Assembly (NCBI GenBank): GCA_025766275.1
Contig: JAFKAC010000001.1
Location: 558,001-622,000 of the forward strand
DNA length: 64,000 bases
Direction of reading: 5' to 3'
DNA from: Lactarius indigo
Taxonomy: Eukaryota > Basidiomycota > Agaricomycetes > Russulales > Russulaceae
The position numbers and the translations under genes were made by a program. This document shows, one piece after another, positions 1 to 12,175 of the stretch. Within the stretch, counting starts at the first letter, position 1; the number at the start of each line of letters is the position of its first letter. The notes beneath the pieces were generated by a model. It was given only the letters and a program-made list of their open reading frames with translations. It did not search any database and was not told the DNA's origin.

Positions 1-750
1 TTCCAGACGAGCCAAGCTCATGCTAGCATAAGCTATAACGCTGGACGTGCTCAAGAGTTGCTGAGAGACCTGAATTTTATCTATCCTGTTCGTCTTCCTT
101 TAAGCAAGCATCTAAGTCGTTAGCTGATTTTGTCTCATTGATAGGAACCTCGAACTGGCCGCGACCTATACCGCCACCCCATCATCCAACGGGCGATTGA
201 TACTACTTGGTTTCGTAACAAGGATGATGTTGGCGTCGTGAATCACGAACAATTTTCCCCGATGCCTATTCATATCATTGCTATTACGCTCACAGTGGTA
301 TGATCGCTCACACTGGGCACTAATATCCAACACATACTGACGACTACGACGACTTTTTGTTTAGATTGAGTGCTGCATTGACGAATGGTCCGATGGCACG
401 CAAAGGGATTGTAACTGGGACGACGCGAAATTCCAAACCGTATATGATTCGCATTTCTCCTCGCTTGTCGTTTTTCAAGCACATCGACCTACGAGCCTGT
501 ATCAACTGCAGTGCGATCTGTCGCGGAATGCGCGGTAGGATATTTTCCTAACCGTGTATGTCATTCGATGACACTCAGTCTACTCGTTAGTGAACACGCA
601 GGAGTTCCACCTGATCCTGTCACGGGATCGTCGAGGCTGCCGCCAGGGGCTTTAGACGCTGTGCGTGAAGAGCCCAGTCCAGGACCCAGCCCGACCGCCC
701 CCCCAAATTATGACGAAACGTTCCCTAGGATCACAGTTGATCACGCTTGA
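1..750 (+). CDS. DUF6532-family protein, 3' part (locus A; 5' end outside window)
   Basis: Four exons can be read: about 1-87, 145-297, 365-534 and 591-750, joined in frame across GT/AG introns of 56-67 nt. The translation carries the family signatures YRHPIIQRAI, TWFRNKDDVGVV and, after the third junction, IECCIDEWSDGT. These match the DUF6532 domain found in many agaricomycete proteins. The acidic, proline-rich C-terminus stops at 748-750. No frameshift or stop is visible in the part shown. The function of DUF6532 is not known. The same exon set, with the same intron positions, recurs at 12506-13361, so this is one member of a local duplication. The N-terminal exons lie left of the window. 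Confidence 0.8.
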
Positions 751-3092
751 TATGCCCATTTCTCACCTCCTCGACATCATATTATTTATCCCGTGTTGAT
801 CATGTTACTTGTACGACCTGTTGTATGATCGCGTTTGTTGCATCTTCTAATTTAAGAGGTATTCACCGAAGTGGAGATCATTGCGTCTTTTGGTTCCCCA
901 AACAACCGTATGAAGCGTACTCCCACTGCAGTACAGTATTTCTCGATGCCTTGAGTCAGTCGTCATATGGACTACATTCGGGATACGCAAATCTGGGCTC
1001 GTTTCCCACGGTACTCAAGCTGTCGCCGCAGCGATTTGGCCTCTTCTGAACCGTTTGGGTATTTATTTCTGTAACATACGCCACATTACACGATCATTTG
1101 TTAAGTTCGTATGATAGTTTCATCTTGACTGCCTAAGGGTTCTGAAAATTTCTGTCTGACCCTGGTACTCATGGCACACGCCCAAGCACACGCCAGAACT
1201 TGCGCCAGAAGCAGGACCTATACGCAAGCGCTTAAGGTACCGAGTGGCATAGCGGGCTCCTGTCAACAAGCCTGTCAAGGCCCTCAGGCCTCAGGCGTCT
1301 GGCCCCGTATGATAGAAGATCCACTAGCGGATTTTCAGGCACCTCTAGTCGCGGACTTCTTGCGCTAAAATTAGGGTTTCCCTTGCGTTGGCAACGATAC
1401 GAGCTTGAAGGCTGCGTTACTTGCGTCGTCGATCTGGGCTCGTCGCAACAAAGATCTCGCCAGTTCGGTAGAAAAAAAACGTTAAATCATCATCTTGCAC
1501 GCAACTAAGTTACGACAGCCCTTGCGACAACCACGTGCCCCCACGTGGCTGTGACGATTGGCTTGGTGCGCAAGTTAGTTGGTGCATCAAATGAAATATG
1601 CATTGTACCCACGACTGCACCCTCTTAACGGCTCCAATCCTTCAAGCTGAAAGCTCCAACGTTTCAAATTTTTAATCGTGATACAAGAATGTGAAGTTGT
1701 GAACCTTTTTCAGACGCAGACAGAGAACGTCACTCTGGCACAAAAGTCTTCAATAGCTGGGCCCGAGACTGATCAGGGTAGCACACACGTCGCAGTTCTC
1801 CTTCAAGATAGCACCCCGGGTGTCGCCACAAAGCCAGGCCGACATCGCACTTCTTGGCGTCAGTACTTACTGTAGTTCGTGGCTTCCTACCCTTGTCCTG
1901 TCCTAGAGCCGAGGTTCCCACGAGGCTCGCTAATCTCGCGCCATTCGTCCACAACGTGCGGGTCCCACTCAGCAGCACCGCCTCGCGGTGCGTGCACTAC
2001 GACGTGCCTATGCCTTTGATACTCGCTGGACATGCACCCTCGGGTATCTATTCACGATGTTTTCGGACCACGATGTCTCGGTGCACAGGTTCAGATGGTG
2101 CGATTTGGGGGACAGTTCGGGTAGTAGACGTATTCCATACTACATTAGCCGAGGACAATCCGCCGACTTACAAATCTCCGACATAGTCATGTCTTGATTG
2201 CGTCGTGCGCGTGCGTGAGCTGGTTGCGAGTCGTTCTGAGGTCGTGATTTGATGCTCAGCATCCCGCAACCCGTGAACTTAGGGTCTCCGTGTTGAGAGC
2301 AGTACGCCCTTGGCATACACAATGCGCGTTCGTTGCATGTACTAGGGGTACTGCGCCAACCTTGACAGGGGTTTGCGTGAAAAAGTGAAGGAAAGTGGAA
2401 CGAGGGCTTCCAGCTTCGATGGATGGGGCAGGTCGAGGAGTCGCAGAACGGCACCCACTCTCGTGGCCACGCCTCAACTGCACTGTACTTGCCTACTGTG
2501 TGTACCTTCTAGGAGTACTTGGGGGGGACGAACTAGTAACCGGTGAAACAAGTAGAAAGTATGTTTTGTGGGTTCGTGCCAGTGATACATCGGCTTGTCA
2601 CTTGTAATTCCTATACGACTTCGTGACTCCAGGTTTGGAAGAATGAAAAGGGAAATAAGGAGCGTAATGAATGCGTGAAGAACCAAAGGAGTGTGCATAG
2701 TGAGAGGGATATAGAAGAACCGAAAGGGGTGTCAGGAGTGTGCGAGAACTAAAGGAGTGTAGGCAATACACACGCGAAATAAAGAGTGTGGTGGAATGGT
2801 CTACTAAAGGTTACGAATGGCGATTCGACGATGAGTGGTATCGATTTTATGGGAGCATATTCAAGGACATATGACATATTGGTAGGTGAAACCAATGATG
2901 GTGATCAAGACAAGTAAAGGAGCGAGAGGTAGTTCCGTGCATTTCTTGATTTTGGAGGCCTAGAGATAACGTTCAACATATGAATCAAAGAAACCACATA
3001 GCTTCCCCCTGTCTCTTCTCTTTGTTTAGGCCACCGCGTTGCATGTAAAATTGGGTCGTTGCTTGGCATACTATTCGAGTTTGATGGCATAT
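751..3092. other. Intergenic stretch, no supported gene
   Basis: No ORF here has spliceable, family-like coding sequence. 751-1090 is shared with 13362-13745 and so is flanking DNA of the DUF6532 duplication. 2640-2800 holds a degenerate purine-rich repeat (motif close to AACYRAAGGAGTGT). Near 1530-1548 two CACGTG boxes lie in a short palindrome. Nothing else was recognised. Confidence 0.5.
2640..2800. repeat. Degenerate short tandem repeat
   Basis: The unit GAACCAAAGGAGTGT and variants (GAACCGAAAGGGGTGT, GAACTAAAGGAGTGT, AAATAAAGAGTGT) recur at uneven spacing of roughly 25-40 nt on an almost pure purine strand. Seen directly; a decayed minisatellite is the simplest reading. Confidence 0.4.
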
Positions 3093-4440
3093 TTATTGTT
3101 GAGGAATTGCACTCTTGTCTGAGACAATATAGTAAAACGAGCGGATTGCTTGCCTGGCGCAGCGGAATACGGTGAAGAGGCCAGGTTGTTTTTTCGACGT
3201 CATGGGGGAACGCAGCTTGAACCCACTGAGCGACTCGCGGATTCGGGCGAACTTGACGACAACCTCCTCGATTAGGGGACGTTTTTCGGGTTCGTTGTGT
3301 GTCATCTCGGAAACTAGATCGTTCATGAACTCGAAGCCACGGTACTTCTAATGATGCACTCTGTTAGCTACTAGGCAGAAAAGTCGCAGAATTACGCAGT
3401 TGCAAATGTTACCTGTATGAATTCCTCACGAATGAGATTTCCGAGATAATAGATATCCGTCTGGAATGGGTTGCACCGGCCTCCGTCTCGGTGCTCAGGT
3501 GCTGACCTATCACCGCCGCGGAGGGGTGCATCGAACGCGTCACGTGAGGGGTACTCCCGGGACAAGCCAAAGTCGATGAGATAATACCGGGGAGGACGCC
3601 CGGTCCGGGTGTGTCTTTTGGCCCTTCCTCTAAAGTCCGGACTTCGATTGATTTGCGTCGGGTGGAAGCCATTGGGATACATCCTAGACGGATCGAGCAT
3701 GATGTTGTTTGCCGTGCAATCTCTGAAAAGGTATGAGAAACCAGTTCTGGCTGGCAAGACACAAGAATCGGCGCGAACCTGTGTGCAACATTTCGCTCGT
3801 GCATGAATTGAAGGCCCTAATTGACGGCCAATCAACCCTAATTAGCACCGATTATAGTTAATCCGGAAAAAGAGACGCGAACATACCTCACAGACTTGGG
3901 TGAAGAAGGCCACAAACTCACCGAACGTCTGAAAATGAGGGTTGTCGAAGGGACGCAGGAATGGCATGACCATCAACTGCTGGCCGGAGTTGGGCAATTT
4001 GATAACGTCAAGTAATGGCACACAATGGTTGCGCGAGTTCGTTGCGACCCCCCTAGCTGAGAACATCTGACTAATCTCTAATTCATGCGGCCCTTCTTCG
4101 GGAAGAACCTTCTTGAGCATTACTCGTTTGCCATCGTGTATGCGTATGGCGTCCATTGCGGCACGTAACTAATCCGGTCTGTCAATGCAGAGAGTCACAA
4201 ACGGACGGCACTCACAAGGCAGGGTTGTCCATCTTCCATGGCGAAGAAGTCATTATTCGAGTGCTTCCACGATGGCACCCACCCTGGACGGTACCGAGAA
4301 CGGAGTTGATACCCACAGAGCTTGATATCGTCGTAATGATCTCGCCACCAGGCCTCACTCCGAAAGAGCGTCCCGATTTCTCTGCTTTCCCGATCTACAT
4401 CTACATGACCGCCCTGTGCTCTTGAACCGACGCTAGGCAT
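3093..4440 (-). CDS. Divergent fungal protein kinase-like protein (copy 1, apparently active)
   Basis: Five exons on the minus strand, 4440-4216, 4168-3887, 3816-3779, 3722-3413 and 3347-3093, join in frame to about 369 aa. The ATG at 4440 follows an in-frame TGA directly. Kinase landmarks are present: VMLKKV as candidate ATP-lysine, an HELEIS segment for helix C, HRDCTANNIM as catalytic loop, LIDFGLS as the DFG motif, and SAPEH as the APE equivalent. The HRD motif is split by an intron inside the Arg codon. No glycine-rich loop is obvious, as in other short agaricomycete kinase-like families, so the N-lobe is atypical. A second copy lies at 43296-44526. Substrates are unknown; the catalytic residues suggest an active enzyme. 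Confidence 0.75.
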
Positions 4441-6053
4441 TCACTTGACGGTAGTGTTGTTCGTGACGTCGATTCGAGGGAGCCCAAGCTATGGGACATA
4501 GAATGCGGACGGGGGTACACGAGGGCCTGTCTGTTGGTTTATGGAGCAACTGCAAAGCGCTAAGAATGGCCCACCCCTTGACCGCGCTGTGATGGCGAAC
4601 GATCGTGGAGTTGGACGGAGAAGAGGCTGTACAATGCCTGAAGGCCGGAAGGGGTCATATGAGAAGTCCTGTGCGAATCGCCGACCCCTCTCTGAAGAGC
4701 TAGGAACTACGGTGACAAGCTAAGGCGAGCCTGTTTGGACATACCGTCACGCGCGTGTTGGGTTCCCACGTCGTGGCCAACACGCGCATCAAACTTCGCT
4801 TCGGAATCGGAATATCAAAAAACAATGTCCAGATGAGGTATCTTTGCCGCCGTCGTAGATCGACATGGATCACTTGAAACTAGTGCTGGGTTACTCTTCA
4901 AAACATATTCCGGTGATTGTCATTGCAATATGAGCGGCCATACGAACTGTATAGCCAAGCGCGTAGCGCTATGGTCCCTTCAACGGGAAAGATGTTCGGG
5001 CTGACAGGCATGATTGGTCATGCTTGCTTCTCTACCGTCGTCAATTGTCCCCATCAGGTCGTTCCCATTGTTGGGCGAGTGACGGAAGCGCAGAATGTGT
5101 GAAAACTTGCATGGTGCCAGACTTCCAGTGGCAACTCCATGGGCGCGTCAACCGGTCCTTATAATGGCCAAAGAGTTGAAGCCGATGAGTTGGTCACTGC
5201 GGTTCGAAAGCCGCATGTCTTTCTGAATTTCATTACAGGATCCATCATATCAGGCGTACTGTATGTTAGGACCGGATCGATCGCCGCATTTCCGACCAAC
5301 TTGCGGAGGATTCGCAACACCTGCCGCTGAGGATGTCACCTGGTCAATCGGAATGAGGCCGTTTTTCAATTTTTCCCACTTGCGGAAAGATGCGAGATAA
5401 CGAACATCCAACGATCGTCTTGTAATGGCTGGCGCAGAACTACCTGAGGTCATTCTGAATGATCCCTCAAGCTTATGGCGAGATAAAATGACTTTGCTGC
5501 AAACGCGGACGCCCAGGGGGTGGGCAGCAGGTCCACGCCCTACGCCACATGAAATATCCGCTATCAGTCGGAATCAATGTGTACGCCCCATGGAGAATTT
5601 GTCTCTTCGCGCCCACTTCTACCCTCTCGCACTACACTTTCATTAGCACAGAGACCACAATTTGTCTAACCAAAGGCCCGAAGAAGCCCTGTCAAAGCGG
5701 GCGACCAAAGACTTTGATAGATCGAGATGCAGTTGTCTCAGTTTCCTGACTCAGGTCAGGGCGGCCCGGATATGGAAATCCTCAAGTTTTTTACGTTACT
5801 TGTCAAACTCCCACGTCCAAGTACACGGTTTTCTACTTCCGGATCTGCGCATGCCCTCTTTACTCATCGCCGCGACATGCAGTGGCCGCAGTGGCCATCG
5901 TGATCCAAACGACTCATGGTCAAGGATGTATAATTACGTCCAGTCGAATAGCATTTAACCCCCGTGATTCGCGGAACAACCCACAGGCCCCCCCAATTCC
6001 TTTACTACAGCCCCGCGGTCTTCTAACAAGCCCCCGTCCTCTGCCATCTCATA
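4441..6053. other. Intergenic stretch with a strong hairpin
   Basis: Short ORFs (for example 4541-4723, 5139-5330, 5425-5646) show no family motif, splice pattern or homologue in the window and are not called. The notable content is the nested inverted repeat at 4751-4787, listed separately. Confidence 0.5.
4751..4787. repeat. Nested inverted repeat (hairpin/cruciform candidate)
   Basis: Outer arms GCGCGTGTTGG (4751-4761) and CCAACACGCGC (4777-4787) are perfect 11-bp inverted repeats. Between them CCACGTCGTGG (4766-4776) is itself a palindrome. No second copy was seen in the window. It could be a binding site for a dimeric regulator or the remnant of an element. Confidence 0.6.
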
Positions 6054-7655
6054 ATGTCTATGAACCAGGTCATCGGGGTCGGCGCAGGCGGTATCCTAGT
6101 GGGCAGGATGTTGGACTACGTTGCCAAGCACGCTCCGTCTGAACAAGAGAAGCGAGGAGACAAACGGCTGGAGGATGCCCGTTCCTTAATTTGGGAACAC
6201 CAGCAAGTAATCCACTCTACCGACCGCGACGTGGTCGAGGAGAAGATCATTTTGTGAGTTCTCGTTACTAAACTTACGTTGCCGCTAATGCCGCATAGTG
6301 CGAGGGAGATGAAGACGGGACTAGATTCAAGATGGGGCATTTCAAAGTTGTTACAGGCTCGAGAATATCGCAAGGCTGCAAAATCCGCATTTTATGCTGC
6401 CAAGGTTGTTCCGTCTTGTAACTCTTCGCATACATCTCATCGCTCTTATTACAGACTGCGTCAGACAGGGGCAGAGATGAAGCCTATTTTGCCGCCAGGC
6501 AACAACCCGATACATCGTCGGTACCCGGTTGGTTGCACCTTGACTATTTCCCCGATTCTCGAGTCTGACCAACGTGATTCTCTTCCTAACGAAAAGAGAT
6601 GAGAGACGATGACCACGTGACCGGCGTCGCTCTCTCGCTTTGCAGAATCTATCTTGCTTGTAAAGATGCGTTCCCAACGCCCCAAATGAAGAAGGCCTGG
6701 GAGGCGACTGTGTGGAACGAAGCGTGTGCAAGGACGGGCTTCAATCTTGAATTGTTCATGCCGTTCGAACTGGCAAGTCCCGTTCCCACCGCAGCATCAC
6801 GTGTCCTCACTATTAGTTTCAGTTCGCTGACGGGAACATGAGATTGTTCATCGACACGAAGACAAAGATCATGCACGTGGTCGAGGCTCAGTATGGCTTT
6901 GACACGAGTCATGCACCCGATATTATCAGCAGAAATGCAAGCCTTGCTCAGGCGTTGTTGTCTGACATGGCCTTTATCTACCGTGTTCGTCTTTCGTCAT
7001 CACCATCTATGACCCACTGACCACCATGCAGGAATCTAACCCTGGCGGGAACCATCATCCATACCGACATCCCGGGCTCCAAAAGGCCATCAACATCACG
7101 TGGTTCGGAGACAAGGAAGCCGACGGGGTCACATATCACGAGCATTTTTCTCCGCTGTCGATCCCAGCCATCGCCTTTATACTCGCAATGGTGAGGGTTT
7201 GTTTATATCCGATAGGCGCGGATCTGACGAATGTGTCCATTATTATCAGGTCGAGTGTTGCATCGATGAGTGGACGGATGGGACACGCAAGGAGACTGAG
7301 TGGGACGAAAATCGATGGAAGACCGTGTACCAATCACACATCAGCTCACTTAATGACTTCCGAGAACACGACATCAACCAAGGCGCAGACTTGTTTGAAC
7401 ACATACGAAGTGATCTCCTCAAGGAAGCGCGGTAAGAGTTCAACTTGCTCATATGGGTCATGAGGCACTTGTTTGCTAACGCACCACTTTGCTGCCAGAA
7501 AACACGCAGGTGTCCCACCTCTGCCTGTGACTGGAGAAGGAAGATTCTCCCGAGGCGCCCTGGACGCTGCTCACCAAGAGGACTTACCCGCGTACCCTGA
7601 TCAGGATCTTCCAGTTCCAGAAATCAACATCGTCTCGGACGACTCGGACGAGTGA
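6054..7655 (+). CDS. DUF6532-family protein (locus B, complete)
   Basis: Eight exons give a complete frame of about 406 aa: 6054-6253, 6299-6404, 6455-6527, 6597-6772, 6817-6984, 7032-7190, 7250-7431 and 7499-7655. The start is the ATG at 6054. The intron at 6773-6816 has a GC donor (GCAAGT) and AG acceptor. Family signatures in order are LLQAREYRKAAK, YLACKDAFPTP, ACARTGFNLEL, VVEAQYGFDTSHAPDI, YRHPGLQKAINITWF, VECCIDEWTDGTR and an acidic tail ending SDDSDE. The 6528-6596 intron is my best fit between two homologous blocks and is the least certain junction. The gene is convergent with an F-box pseudogene. The family's function is unknown. Confidence 0.8.
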
Positions 7656-7859
7656 TGGCGCACTGACTCAGATAACTATTTATTTATCATTCTTTGCGTT
7701 TGATACTTGAATCGGATCTCGGCATATTAACCAGCTTCTGTAGTACATTCTGTAGTAGTATCCATTGCCGTTGTGATTATGTATGAAACTATATTTGACG
7801 TAATATACAAGAGGCAGGTGCTGGGACTTTTCCTAACACCTGCAGTGGGCTTCAAAGTC

Positions 7860-9453
7860 CTTCGATGGACCGGTCCCCGTAGTACATGTCGCGGATGGTT
7901 ACAGGACGCCCAAAGAGCCAGCGCAATGAGACGAACTACTCAGCAGGTTTTAGATTTACCAGCCCAAGCAAGCCAGGGTCCACTAGCCAGAGCGAGTAAT
8001 GGCAACACTTCAGCGCTTCAGCGACCATCTCACCAGGGACATCTTCGATTGCACAAACTATCTGCACCACCAACCTCCCATGTATACATAACGTCTCCAC
8101 AGTGGTAAGTTGGCGGAAGAAAGCCAATCATCCGGTGCGGTCAATATAGTCGTGCCAACTTGAACGTAGACGGTTTTCACAGTCATAGATGGCGAGATAT
8201 TCCATGTCGGAGCACACAGCGGAAATCCCACTGAGCACGAGGGTGAGGTGTGTAACTTGAGTATTTGACCGTCCGAGTGTGGAAAAAAAAAATGAAAATG
8301 AGGTTGAAGAATGCACTCGGACGTGCGATATCGAACGACTCGGAGTTGGATATCAATTCGGCCATCACAAAAGTCTACTCGCGCTCGCCTAAACCTGAGG
8401 TTCTCCGTGCGACCCATAAAAAGTAAAAGTTGGTAAACCCGAAGACAGTCAAGGTGATCCAACGTCATTTCCATGGCGTTGAGTCGAGAAGCGTCGATTT
8501 GGGCCACGAGGTCCTCCAAGTACTCGCCAAAAGCTCCGAATTCGAGATAGGTGAGAGCAGGAAGAGCGGCCCTCATTGGGGAATACAGACGCTTTCTCGC
8601 TTGTTCTGGGGGAGAAATCCGAGGATAGAATCTAATGCAAAGAGTCTCGAGCCTAGTCAATGCGGCCAGACCCGTAACCATCGCCTCCTGTGAAATGTAA
8701 CCAATCGGTGGCATGTTGTCGTTATGGAGAGAAAAAAAAATCACGAGTAAACAAAAGAAGTGTTGGTAATTCTGGAAAGGAGACGCGGCATAATAGGAGT
8801 CGCTGTAAATATGGGGCAGATCCACCCGAGAATCCACTGAGAAGGACCACATACACGTCTCCTGGGTGGTCGGCTGAAAGACGAAGATCTGTCAGGACCG
8901 GAAATAGCACCTGCATCGTCGCTACCATATCCTCCCACTGCGGCCGCCTTATTGTAAGGTGAACGAGGCCTACACGATCGGAGTGCTTGAGTAAAGCGAG
9001 GACTTCATTTTCATCATCAGTAACATGATAACTCATGGCGATAGGAAATGCTGTCCAGCAACTGAGACCCTTCTTGACAGGTGCTCCACTTAAGCAATAA
9101 TGAAACAGAGCAAGATAGCGTGGTGATCTATATATAATTTCTCGCCATCTTTGGCAGACGTGCATCAGTCTTTGCCATTCCCTCATACGCCAAGAGGGAT
9201 GACTGTAGGCGCACAGAAAGAAGGCAAATATTTCTGGAAAGATACAATCCGGGGGCATTTTCATTGTCGCCGTATGTCGGCAACTCCCTCCTGTGACGTG
9301 CTCAGTACTCCATACGAGTGTCAAATCAGAACCAGAACACTTACCAAAAGCATAAGCGCCATGTGTCGGTGCTAGAGTGGTCCTAGTGGACAAATGGGGA
9401 GAAACGACTTTATTGAGCAGGGGAGAGAGTAGCCGTTGGCGTTGACAAGTCAT
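7860..9453 (-). pseudogene. F-box/LRR-like protein, decayed copy 1
   Basis: Exon 1 starts at the ATG at 9453 and ends at a GTAAGT donor near 9350; exon 2 resumes near 9290. It carries an F-box-like start (MPPDCIFPEIFAFF) and HVCQRWREIIYRS, followed by LRR-like text matching the intact copy at 30664-32264. The frame then breaks three times relative to that copy: a +1 shift at the T9 run near 8735 (minus strand TTTTTTTTT), a second shift near 8130 after APDDWL, and an in-frame TAG near 7925 before a recognisable RWLFGRPV block. The first shift lies in a homopolymer and could be a sequencing error; the other two are harder to explain that way. Confidence 0.7.
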
Positions 9454-10087
9454 CTTAGAAACGACCGTCGAGAAGAAGAACCGGGACTCGGAGGAACCTT
9501 ACAAAAGTGGCGGAGTGAATGAGCCACGCTTCGACTTATGTAATTATATAGGAGCATTGTCTGCGAAATCAAACATTCTTGTAGATTTTGTAGCCTCGGG
9601 CTTGTGTCAGGCTTTCATCTTCACCTTACTAGAGCTGGGCGTTCTTCGAGTTTGAGCAGGTGCCTTGAAATATAGGCATATATGAGAAAGTTGTGGATAG
9701 ACACGAATGCCAGTGTCTTTCTATACTAGGGGTCGACCTTGTCGACTGTAACCTTGCCCGATGTTGTGGGGCACCAGAAATCATTATTCATGACATAAAA
9801 TATGATGGACGTTGTCTGTTGACCCTACAAGCGAACGAACGCTATTGGCGATGTACCCAGAGAAAAAATTGACATGCAAAAAGGAAATGTTGATGCATGT
9901 GACTTTGCATTTGTCAGCTGTCAGATTGCTTAGTCATTCCCACTTGCTAGAGGAGCTTGCGGAGCAAGATGGATACAGTAGTGACTCTCTTACGTTAGCG
10001 AATTCGGCCTCTTCGGCCTTTCCTGGTTTTTAGATCGGATCTTGATCCCGCAACGTTGTCCTCGATTCGCTGCCATTCGCTGCCACA
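9454..10087. other. Intergenic stretch containing a dispersed repeat
   Basis: 9454-9729 holds nothing recognised. 9730-9972 matches 44796-45017 at roughly 85% by eye. The short ORF over 9812-10033 lies in this repeat and is not called as a gene. Confidence 0.5.
9730..9972 (+). repeat. Dispersed repeat, copy 1 (partner at 44796-45017)
   Basis: Shared blocks include TCGACCTTGTCGAC, ATAAAATATGATGGACGTTG, GCGATGTACCCAGAG, AAAGGAAATGTTGAT and GTCAGCTGTCAGATTGCTTA. Both copies are in the same orientation. There are no evident terminal repeats and no shared ORF. The nature of the element is unknown. Confidence 0.65.
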
Positions 10088-11769
10088 ATGGCCCATTATG
10101 ACATTTTTCGCCACCACCTTGCGATCAAGTATCCTGCCTATGGACATGCCCTTTGGGAGCCGAGTCCAGGGAATTCATGTCCCGCGGTGGAGGTTGGCGA
10201 TGTCGGTTTCATTCGCCATGGCAGATTTCACCGCCTCTTCAACGTTTTACTACCTGCAGACGATCCGTCCCACAAAAGCTTCGGTGTCCCAGAGTACCAC
10301 AGTCGGCTTACGCCCCGCGTGACGGAACACATCATCTCTGGCACGCTCAATCCCAATAACTTTTGTTCAGCCAGAGTCGCCTCGGTGCCTGGATCGAAGT
10401 TTTTGATCACTGGGTAATTGAGGCTCACGGTCTAGTAGATTGTTACTCAGATTCCCTCAGGCCCGACAGCCCCACTGAAGTCTCATTTTCGTGCAAAGGA
10501 AAGCAAGGCGCGGTATTATCCCTTCCAATACAAGCTAGATGCAAGGACACGGTAGCACTCGGACAGTTTGGCGAGTGGATAACCAAACACATTGACTACT
10601 GGTTCGCCTGGGTCCGAAATCTTGGCCTGGGGATTGATCGGATGGAGGACATAATCCTGGTCACTGGGGCTCATCGTACAAGATCCTGGGCTAGTGTTGC
10701 TTTCCCTGGAGGCCCGGAAGATGGACAGATATCATTTGGAGCTAATGTGGTTTCCCGCGGCGATATTGTTGCCATCAACTGGAAATTCTCACATGAGCAC
10801 AATCGAGGGGCGGTGTTTAATCGCCGCCCTGATGGTGAGGTATGACAATACCCAGTTTGTGTTGGTCAATGAATCCTGAGATACGTTGCATATTTTCGTT
10901 CGCTCCAGGGCCTACTCGAAGACCAGTGCATATTTATACGAGGGTTCCGCGTCGCTCGTAAGTTCGTGATCTTGCCACGGGGGCTTAAAGCAGCGGCTGG
11001 ACCCAGTCCGGAGGGCCACGACTATGAGCCAGACGTGGAGCTCTTATCGACGCCGGCTGCACCAGAGGTAAGTCGCCTTTTTGTCATTTTTTGGTCTTCG
11101 TATTAGCTTCCGAAGTATCGGGATCCTCTTCATATAGTACTGGAATATATCGCTGAAGTGAGCACCGTGGACAGAAGTCTCACTATTTCTCTGCGTGTTT
11201 GGTAATAATATGGACCTCATAGAAGGCACCTCACTGTGATATGGCCCTCATTCATGACAATGACCTGATCCTACTTGATGGCTTCGCTCGTGACACTGTG
11301 GGTATATGTTTATATTTTGCACCAATTGTATCAATATTTTCGTGCCTACAGTCACTAGAAACCTTCCAGCCAGATATGGTGTTACGTCACCTACGACGTC
11401 TCGAGCCAGAAGTTCATGATGTTACGTTTGGCCTGGGGGGGTCCTTGCCAGTTCCCGACTTCTCTATTTCTCACAGAAGTGGCATCTACACGAAAGATCC
11501 GTCCTCCTGTAGCAAAAGTGCAAATACAGACGGAGACACCTTCAGGGTCGCTACGCTTTCAACGATATTCAGAGGGCGGTGTGAGTTTTACTTTCTACTG
11601 AGATTGCCCCTTGACTGCATTGTTTATGATAGCTCCGTCGCCGACATCGTTCGCGTCTCATCAAAGTCTCGATTGGATTAGTGAGACAACATGCACAGAG
11701 AGTGATAATCTGTCACAGTCGCATCCAGAATGGTTAGTGACTCGCCCCAGTGCTGTTACTTTACCATAA
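10088..11769 (+). CDS. Uncharacterised agaricomycete-type protein
   Basis: A clear exon series starts at the ATG at 10088: 10088-10413, 10461-10839, 10909-11067, 11107-11157, 11223-11297 and 11352 onward, all in frame with GT/AG borders. Text such as YPAYGHALWEPSPG, VGDVGFIRHGRFHRLFN, VPEYHSRL, LSLPIQARCKDT and EDIILVTGAHRTRSW resembles hypothetical proteins I know from agaricomycete genomes, usually without a named domain. The 3' end is uncertain: one intron between about 11390 and 11470 must shift the frame before VASTRKIRPPVAK, and a last intron (donor near 11579) leads to a final exon 11633-11769 rich in Ser/Thr. No signal peptide or membrane helix is evident. Function unknown. Confidence 0.65.
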
Positions 11770-11819
11770 AATTGACTTTGGGTCGTAAGGGGGGTGAGGG
11801 GGGGAAGAGTCACTCCGTA

Positions 11820-12175
11820 CGTACTACTTTCATACAGTGGACTGTACTTGATGCGATACAAGTCAGTGCGACCAAGGTCAAGATTGCTGGCCAGCGACAA
11901 TCGACTCAGGAGGGACGGGGTAATCAGCAACTAGATAACGCATCTAGTGTCATGGCGCGGAAACTGTTGCAATTTCTGGCTGACCAGCGATCTTCGACCC
12001 AGGGGGGATGGGGTGACCGACCACTGGAAATTGCTTCTGGATTAGCCAGAGAGAATGAAGCGTTAATCGACCCCACTGACTTGGATATCGTTAGGCAGAG
12101 AACCATCCAGTAAGTATTACTTTCATACAGTGGTCTGTGCTCAACGCAAGTCAGTACGACCGAGATCAAGGAGGG
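11820..12175 (+). repeat. Direct repeat inside the 5' end of DUF6532 locus C
   Basis: A block of about 60 bp starting TACTTTCATACAGTGG occurs at about 11822 and again at about 12118. Between them the exon-1 text is itself doubled: QRQSTQEGRG is followed by DQRSSTQGGWG with parallel downstream residues. This indicates a local tandem duplication of exon 1 and part of intron 1. Confidence 0.6.

Noticed and set aside
1854..2186. Plus-strand ORF of 110 codons
   Set aside because: It begins with a non-ATG codon, overlaps other random frames on both strands and shows no family feature.
5425..5958. Overlapping plus-strand ORFs upstream of DUF6532 B
   Set aside because: No motif, no plausible splicing to each other and no paralogue in the window.
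9812..10033. Plus-strand ORF of 73 codons
   Set aside because: It lies within the dispersed repeat, and the partner copy at 44796 does not keep the frame.
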